Shown here: positions 60,752 through 64,000 of the stretch, one piece after another | Position numbering within the stretch: the stretch's first letter is position 1 | Layout of the letters: the number at the start of each line of letters is the position of its first letter | DNA from: Peterkaempfera bronchialis | GTDB lineage: Bacteria; Actinomycetota; Actinomycetes; Streptomycetales; Streptomycetaceae | Length of the DNA: 64,000 nucleotides | Reading direction: 5' to 3' | NCBI RefSeq assembly: GCF_003258605.2 | Contig: NZ_CP031264.1 | Location: 930,001-994,000, forward strand | Program-made: the position numbers and the translations under genes | The notes under the pieces: generated by a model | Told to the model about the DNA's origin: nothing | What the model saw: only the letters and a program-made list of their open reading frames with translations | Databases searched by the model: none

Positions 60752-62179
60752 ATGGTGCTGAACACCCTGCGCCACCTGCGCGCCGAGCGCCGGGCCCGGG
60801 CCGGCATCGCCTACCTCACCGCCGACAAGGCCCGCCGCCCCGCCGACGGCGAGCTGCTGCTGGAGACCGTGGGCCTGACCAAGTCCTACGCCGGCGCCGA
60901 CGGCGAACTGCCCGTCCTGTCCGGCATCGACCTCCAGGTCCGGGCCGGCGAGATCGTCGCCCTGCTCGGCAGGTCCGGCTCGGGCAAGTCCACCCTGCTG
61001 CGCTGCCTGGCCGGCCTCGTCCCGGCCAGCTCCGGCACCGTCACCTACAAGGGCACGCCGCTGACCGGAGCCAACCCCGGCACCGCCATGGTCTTCCAGA
61101 CCTTCGCCCTGCTGCCCTGGCTGACCGTGCAGCAGAACGTGGAACTGGGCCTGGAGGCCAAAGGCGTGCCCGCCGTCGAGCGCGCCGACGCCGCCCGCCA
61201 GGCCATCGACCTGATCGGCCTGGACGGCTTCGAGTCCGCCTACCCCAAGGAGCTGTCCGGCGGCATGCGCCAGCGCGTCGGCTTCGCCCGCGCCCTGGTC
61301 GTCGAGCCTGATGTGCTGATGATGGACGAGCCGTTCTCCGCCCTCGACGTCCTCACCGCCGAGAACCTGCGCGGCGAGCTGATGGAGCTGTGGGAGTCCG
61401 GGCAGTTCCCCACCCGCGCTATCGTCCTGGTCACCCACAACATCGAAGAGGCCGTCCTGATGGCCGACCGGATCGTCGTCCTCGGTGCCCGCCCCTACGG
61501 CACCATCCGCGAGGTCTTCGACGTCGGCCTGAACCGTCCCCGCGACCGCAACGCGCCCGCCTTCGAGGAACTCATCGACCGCGTCTACCGCACGATGACC
61601 GGTCGGCAGAAGGAGACCCGCACCCCGGGCCGCCACGAGCCGGCCGCCCTGGACAGGCGCAGCCCCGCCAACACCCCGCTGCCCCCGGCAAGCGTCGATG
61701 GACTGTCGGGCCTGGCCGAGATGGTCCTCAACCGGGCTGGCCGCTGCGACCTGGCCGACCTCGCCGACGAGCTCGGCCTGGAGATCGACGACCTCATGCC
61801 CCAGGTCGACGCCCTCGACCTGCTCGGCTTCACCACCCTCAGCGGCGACGACCTGGTGCTGACCGGCACCGGCACCGCGTTCGCCGGCGCCGACGTCCAG
61901 GAATCGAAGAAGATCTTCGCCAATGCGGTCCGCAACGCCCCCCTGGTCACCCTGATCACCAAGAGCCTGTGCCAGAACCCCGCCGGCACCCTGCGCGCCG
62001 GCTTCCTCCGCGACCTGCTGGCCCACCACTTCACCGTCGAGCAGGTCACCCGCCAACTGGAGACCGCCACCGACTGGGGCCGCTACGCCGAGCTCTACTC
62101 CTACGACGCCGAACCCCAGGAATACCGCCTCAACGAGAGCGACGACACACGCCACCCCGCCGCCAGAGGGCAGCACTGA
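60752..62179 (+). CDS. ABC ATPase with C-terminal AAA-associated domain, 475 aa
   Basis: ATPase partner of the upstream permease. Walker A ALLGRSGSGKSTLL, Q-loop VFQTFALLPW, signature LSGGMRQRVGFARAL, Walker B VLMMDEPFSALD, His switch VLVTHNIEEA. The C-terminal 160 residues (from GLAEMVLNRAGRCDLADLA) form the AAA-associated domain found on some NitT/TauT ATPases. TGGAGC before the ATG. Convergent with the ArsR gene. Confidence 0.92.
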   Translation: MVLNTLRHLRAERRARAGIAYLTADKARRPADGELLLETVGLTKSYAGADGELPVLSGIDLQVRAGEIVALLGRSGSGKSTLLRCLAGLVPASSGTVTYKGTPLTGANPGTAMVFQTFALLPWLTVQQNVELGLEAKGVPAVERADAARQAIDLIGLDGFESAYPKELSGGMRQRVGFARALVVEPDVLMMDEPFSALDVLTAENLRGELMELWESGQFPTRAIVLVTHNIEEAVLMADRIVVLGARPYGTIREVFDVGLNRPRDRNAPAFEELIDRVYRTMTGRQKETRTPGRHEPAALDRRSPANTPLPPASVDGLSGLAEMVLNRAGRCDLADLADELGLEIDDLMPQVDALDLLGFTTLSGDDLVLTGTGTAFAGADVQESKKIFANAVRNAPLVTLITKSLCQNPAGTLRAGFLRDLLAHHFTVEQVTRQLETATDWGRYAELYSYDAEPQEYRLNESDDTRHPAARGQH

Positions 62180-62219
62180 ACCCGCGCCGGGCACACCGCT
62201 GCCACCGCCCCGGGACCTG

Positions 62220-62633
62220 TCACCGCCCCGGGACCACCCGCGCCACCGTGGGCCGCCCTGCCGCAGCACCCCGCTCCAGCACGGCGGCCACCTCGCCGCC
62301 GTGCCCCCCGCCATCCCCCGCATCCGGGGCCGCACCCTCGTTCGCCGCCAGCACCGCGCCCACCAACAGTGCCCGCACCTGCGGGCCGGCAGCCCGGTAG
62401 AAGATCCGCGTGCCTTCCCGCCGCGAGACCACGAGACCAGCCGCACGCAGCTTCGCCAAGTGCTGGGAGACCGCCGCCACATGCGCGCCGATCAGCTCCG
62501 CCAGGCCGCTGACCGGCAACTCCCGCTCGCTCAGCGCCCACAGCAGCCGATACCGCGACGGGTCGGCCACCGCCTTGAGCACCGCCACGGACCGCTCGGC
62601 CTGCTCCTCATCCCACGCTACTTGCGTCTCCAT
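62220..62633 (-). CDS. ArsR/SmtB-family repressor, 137 aa
   Basis: Winged-helix repressor: AVADPSRYRLLWAL, recognition helix GAHVAAVSQHLAKLRAAGLV, and wing SRREGTRIFYRAAG. The classic metal sites are not seen: the alpha-3 ELCVCDL motif is ELPVSGL, and alpha-5 lacks the D/H pattern (PQVRALLVGAVLAANE), so the signal may not be a metal. It starts within its own probable operator. Likely controls itself and the ABC transporter. Confidence 0.88.
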   Translation of the reverse strand: METQVAWDEEQAERSVAVLKAVADPSRYRLLWALSERELPVSGLAELIGAHVAAVSQHLAKLRAAGLVVSRREGTRIFYRAAGPQVRALLVGAVLAANEGAAPDAGDGGGHGGEVAAVLERGAAAGRPTVARVVPGR

Positions 62634-62637
62634 GCAA
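62622..62637. promoter_or_regulatory. ArsR-type operator TTGCGT-N4-ATGCAA over the ArsR start codon
   Basis: Repeat with nearly perfect 9-bp arms (TACTTGCGT / ATGCAAATA) covering the ATG at 62631-62633. Implies autorepression, probably of a leaderless or very short-leader transcript. Confidence 0.7.
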
Positions 62638-62712
62638 ATATGTTAACCGTTCGCATGCTCGATACCGCAGCGCCGTCTGCGTGGGTCAGGGCGCGGCCCT
62701 GACGCTGCCGGA

Positions 62713-63471
62713 CTAGGTGAGGGGCCCGCCCGCCATCAGGCCACCGTCGACCACGAGGATGTGCCCGGTGACATAGCTTGCCTCGTCCGAAGCCAGGAAC
62801 CGGACGGCCTCGGCGATCTCCTCCGGGGTGCCCGCCCGGTGCATGGGCAGCACCGAGTCGACCGCGTCACGCGCCGTGTCGTCGCCGGTGAACCGCTCGT
62901 ACATGGCGGTCCGGGTGTAGCCGGGCGCGACCGCGTTGACCCGGATACCGTGGTCGGCGCCTTCGAGCGCGGCCGCCTTGGTGATGCCGACGACGGCATG
63001 CTTGCTCCCGACGTACAGGGTCGCCCCGGGGTAACCCATCAGGCCGAAGGTGGAGCTGACATTGACGATGCTGCCGCCGCCCTGCTCCCTCATGACCCGG
63101 AACTCGTGCTTCAGGCAGAGCAGCGTCCCCTTGACATTGGTGTCGAAGGTGGCCTGGTAGCCCTCGTCGGTCACCTCGGTGACAGGGCCCGGTGTCCCCT
63201 CGGTGCCGGCGTTGTTGAAGGCGACGTCGATCCGCCCGAACCGTGCGACCGCGCGGTCGACGAGGTCCTGCACCTCGGTGTCGAAGCGGACGTCGGCCCG
63301 TACGAACTCGGTCGGGGCGCCGAGGTCGGAGAGCTCCCTGGCAAGCTGCTCACCCACGTCCTCGTGGCGGCCGGAGACCACGAGGTTCGCGCCGTGCCGG
63401 GCGTACGCCAAGGCGGTGGCGCGGCCGATGCCGGTGAGCGCGCCCGTGATGAGGACGACGGGATCGGTCAC
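62713..63471 (-). CDS. SDR-family oxidoreductase, 252 aa
   Basis: Classical short-chain dehydrogenase/reductase. Cofactor motif LITGALTGIGRATALAY, NNAG at FNNAGTEG, catalytic Ser in NVSSTFGLMG, Tyr-Lys in LYVGSKHAV, and the late YVTGHILVVDGG. GTG 63471 chosen. No clear partner; its divergent neighbour encodes a secreted protein. Substrate unknown. Confidence 0.9.
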   Translation of the reverse strand: MTDPVVLITGALTGIGRATALAYARHGANLVVSGRHEDVGEQLARELSDLGAPTEFVRADVRFDTEVQDLVDRAVARFGRIDVAFNNAGTEGTPGPVTEVTDEGYQATFDTNVKGTLLCLKHEFRVMREQGGGSIVNVSSTFGLMGYPGATLYVGSKHAVVGITKAAALEGADHGIRVNAVAPGYTRTAMYERFTGDDTARDAVDSVLPMHRAGTPEEIAEAVRFLASDEASYVTGHILVVDGGLMAGGPLT

Positions 63472-63887
63472 GTCAAGGGTCCTTCCCGCAAGCACACGGA
63501 TGAATGACCGGGCGAGCAGTTCGGAGCACGCACGATCCTCTGGCAGGCGCGTATCGCTCGGCACCTGCAAGGAAGGTGTCCCAGCCGGACGGCAGCCGCA
63601 CCGGACCCGACCGCCGCGTCCATCGAACGGCGGCACGTGACAGCCCGTCCGGCCCACCCGCATGCGCTCACGCCCACCGGCGGCCGGTGGGGGCGGCCGT
63701 GCTCTCCCGCCCCCTTGTACGGGTGAGGGAACCCTGCTTTTCTTTGCATGTACATGCGTCAAGGCTGCGGCTACTCGGGAGGCCACGGCGAGACGAAGCG
63801 TCGCCACGGGCGATGCGCTCTCGTTCCGTCCGCACATCCCTTGTCCTCGTGCCGGCTCGGGTCGGCACCACAGCCGAAGGAATCGAC
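63472..63887. other. Divergent intergenic region with a palindrome
   Basis: About 415 bp without a supported gene; contains the palindrome at 63744-63759 and presumably the promoters of both neighbours. Confidence 0.4.
63744..63759. promoter_or_regulatory. Palindrome TTGCAT-GTAC-ATGCGT, similar to the ArsR operators
   Basis: Contains perfect 12-bp palindrome GCATGTACATGC; flanks and spacing resemble the two TTGCRT-N4-ATGCAA sites. Possible third site of the same regulator or a TetR-type operator. Confidence 0.4.
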
Positions 63888-64000
63888 ATGACGCCACGAA
63901 GGGTGGTGTCGTTGCTGGCGTTGCTGGCGACGCTCCTCTTCTGCACGGCTCTCCCGGCCACCGCCGCTCAGGGCGGTCCGCCCCCGCGTCCCCCGGTCTC
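63888..64000 (+). CDS. Secreted protein, 3' end outside the window
   Basis: Only 37 codons are present. They form a signal peptide: TPRRV basic start, hydrophobic VSLLALLATLLFCTALP, and the cleavage motif ATAAQ, followed by a Pro-rich mature start. Function unknown. Confidence 0.6.
   Translation, partial: MTPRRVVSLLALLATLLFCTALPATAAQGGPPPRPPV

Noticed and set aside
58847-62482. Minus-strand open frame of 1211 codons opposite the ABC genes
   Set aside because: Pro/Gly/Gln/Asp-rich shadow of GC-rich genes; no domain, and the opposite strand encodes clear ABC proteins.
1-64000. CRISPR array or intact insertion sequence
   Set aside because: No regularly spaced repeat-spacer pattern was seen, and no complete transposase with terminal inverted repeats.
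31741-64000. Direct repeat of the tRNA-Leu 3' end as an attachment site
   Set aside because: I looked for a second copy of the GGGGGTTCAAGTCC-type end to the right and saw none in the window, so island limits remain unproven.

Overview
The window is high-GC actinobacterial DNA, most likely Streptomyces, Kitasatospora or a close relative. Supporting signs are C/G-ending codons, many GTG and TTG starts, 4-nt start/stop overlaps in operons, and a complete streptomycete-type hopanoid locus followed by an idi-linked cell-surface locus.

Layout. (1) 1-7.3 kb holds ordinary chromosomal genes: a PAP2 phosphatase cut by the left edge, an I78-type inhibitor, a frameshifted BadF-type kinase, a DinB/TIGR03086 protein, an SDR, a family 2 glycosyltransferase, a small membrane protein and a Roadblock/LC7 protein. 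(2) 7.3-21.1 kb, all on the minus strand, is the hopanoid operon in transcription order hpnC, hpnD, hpnE, polyprenyl synthase, shc, hpnG, hpnH, ispG, dxs, hpnO. It supplies isoprenoid precursors (dxs, ispG), makes farnesyl diphosphate and squalene, cyclises squalene, and builds the adenosyl- and amino-type side chain. (3) 21.4-28.8 kb, also minus, is an envelope locus: DUF5941/CDP-alcohol transferase, nucleotidyltransferase, AraM-like dehydrogenase, CDP-alcohol transferase, glycosyltransferase, and a TagG/TagH-type ABC exporter. It is followed by idi, an anti-sigma-type ATPase and a DUF308 membrane protein. (4) 31.69-31.77 kb is tRNA-Leu(GAG) with a strong terminator, then about 3 kb of decayed DNA (serine recombinase remnant, multiply frameshifted NB-ARC/TPR regulator). 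This looks like the scarred edge of an acquired island.

(5) 34.75-58.46 kb is the striking region: an NRPS/ATP-grasp natural-product cluster I cannot match to a known product. The minus arm encodes a C-A-T NRPS, a separate thioesterase and an MFS exporter. Divergent from it is a stand-alone protein resembling the editing (CP1) part of leucyl-tRNA synthetase without the catalytic motifs. Next come a PP-loop ATPase with a CxxC, then a plus-strand run: DRE-TIM aldolase, FAH-family enzyme, stand-alone A-T didomain, asparagine synthetase-like amidotransferase, type II thioesterase, FAD/NAD(P) protein, ATP-grasp ligase, EamA transporter, second ATP-grasp ligase and nitrilase. My reading is that aldolase plus FAH enzyme make an unusual 2-oxo acid or derived amino acid, A-T and C-A-T activate and couple building blocks, AsnB/PP-loop/nitrilase handle nitrogen (or sulfur) chemistry, ATP-grasp enzymes make further amide bonds, and the LeuRS-like protein protects translation or uses tRNA. 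The individual families are well supported; the pathway is inference.

(6) 58.6-62.6 kb is a NitT/TauT-type ABC transporter and a convergent ArsR-family repressor. They share a 16-bp inverted repeat, TTGCGT-N4-ATGCAA, upstream of the transporter and over the repressor's own start codon. (7) 62.7-64 kb holds an SDR and the first 37 codons of a secreted protein cut by the right edge.

Two genes (kinase near 2.40 kb and DUF5941 protein near 27.18 kb) each lose frame by one base in a G homopolymer, so sequencing error is a live alternative to real mutation.
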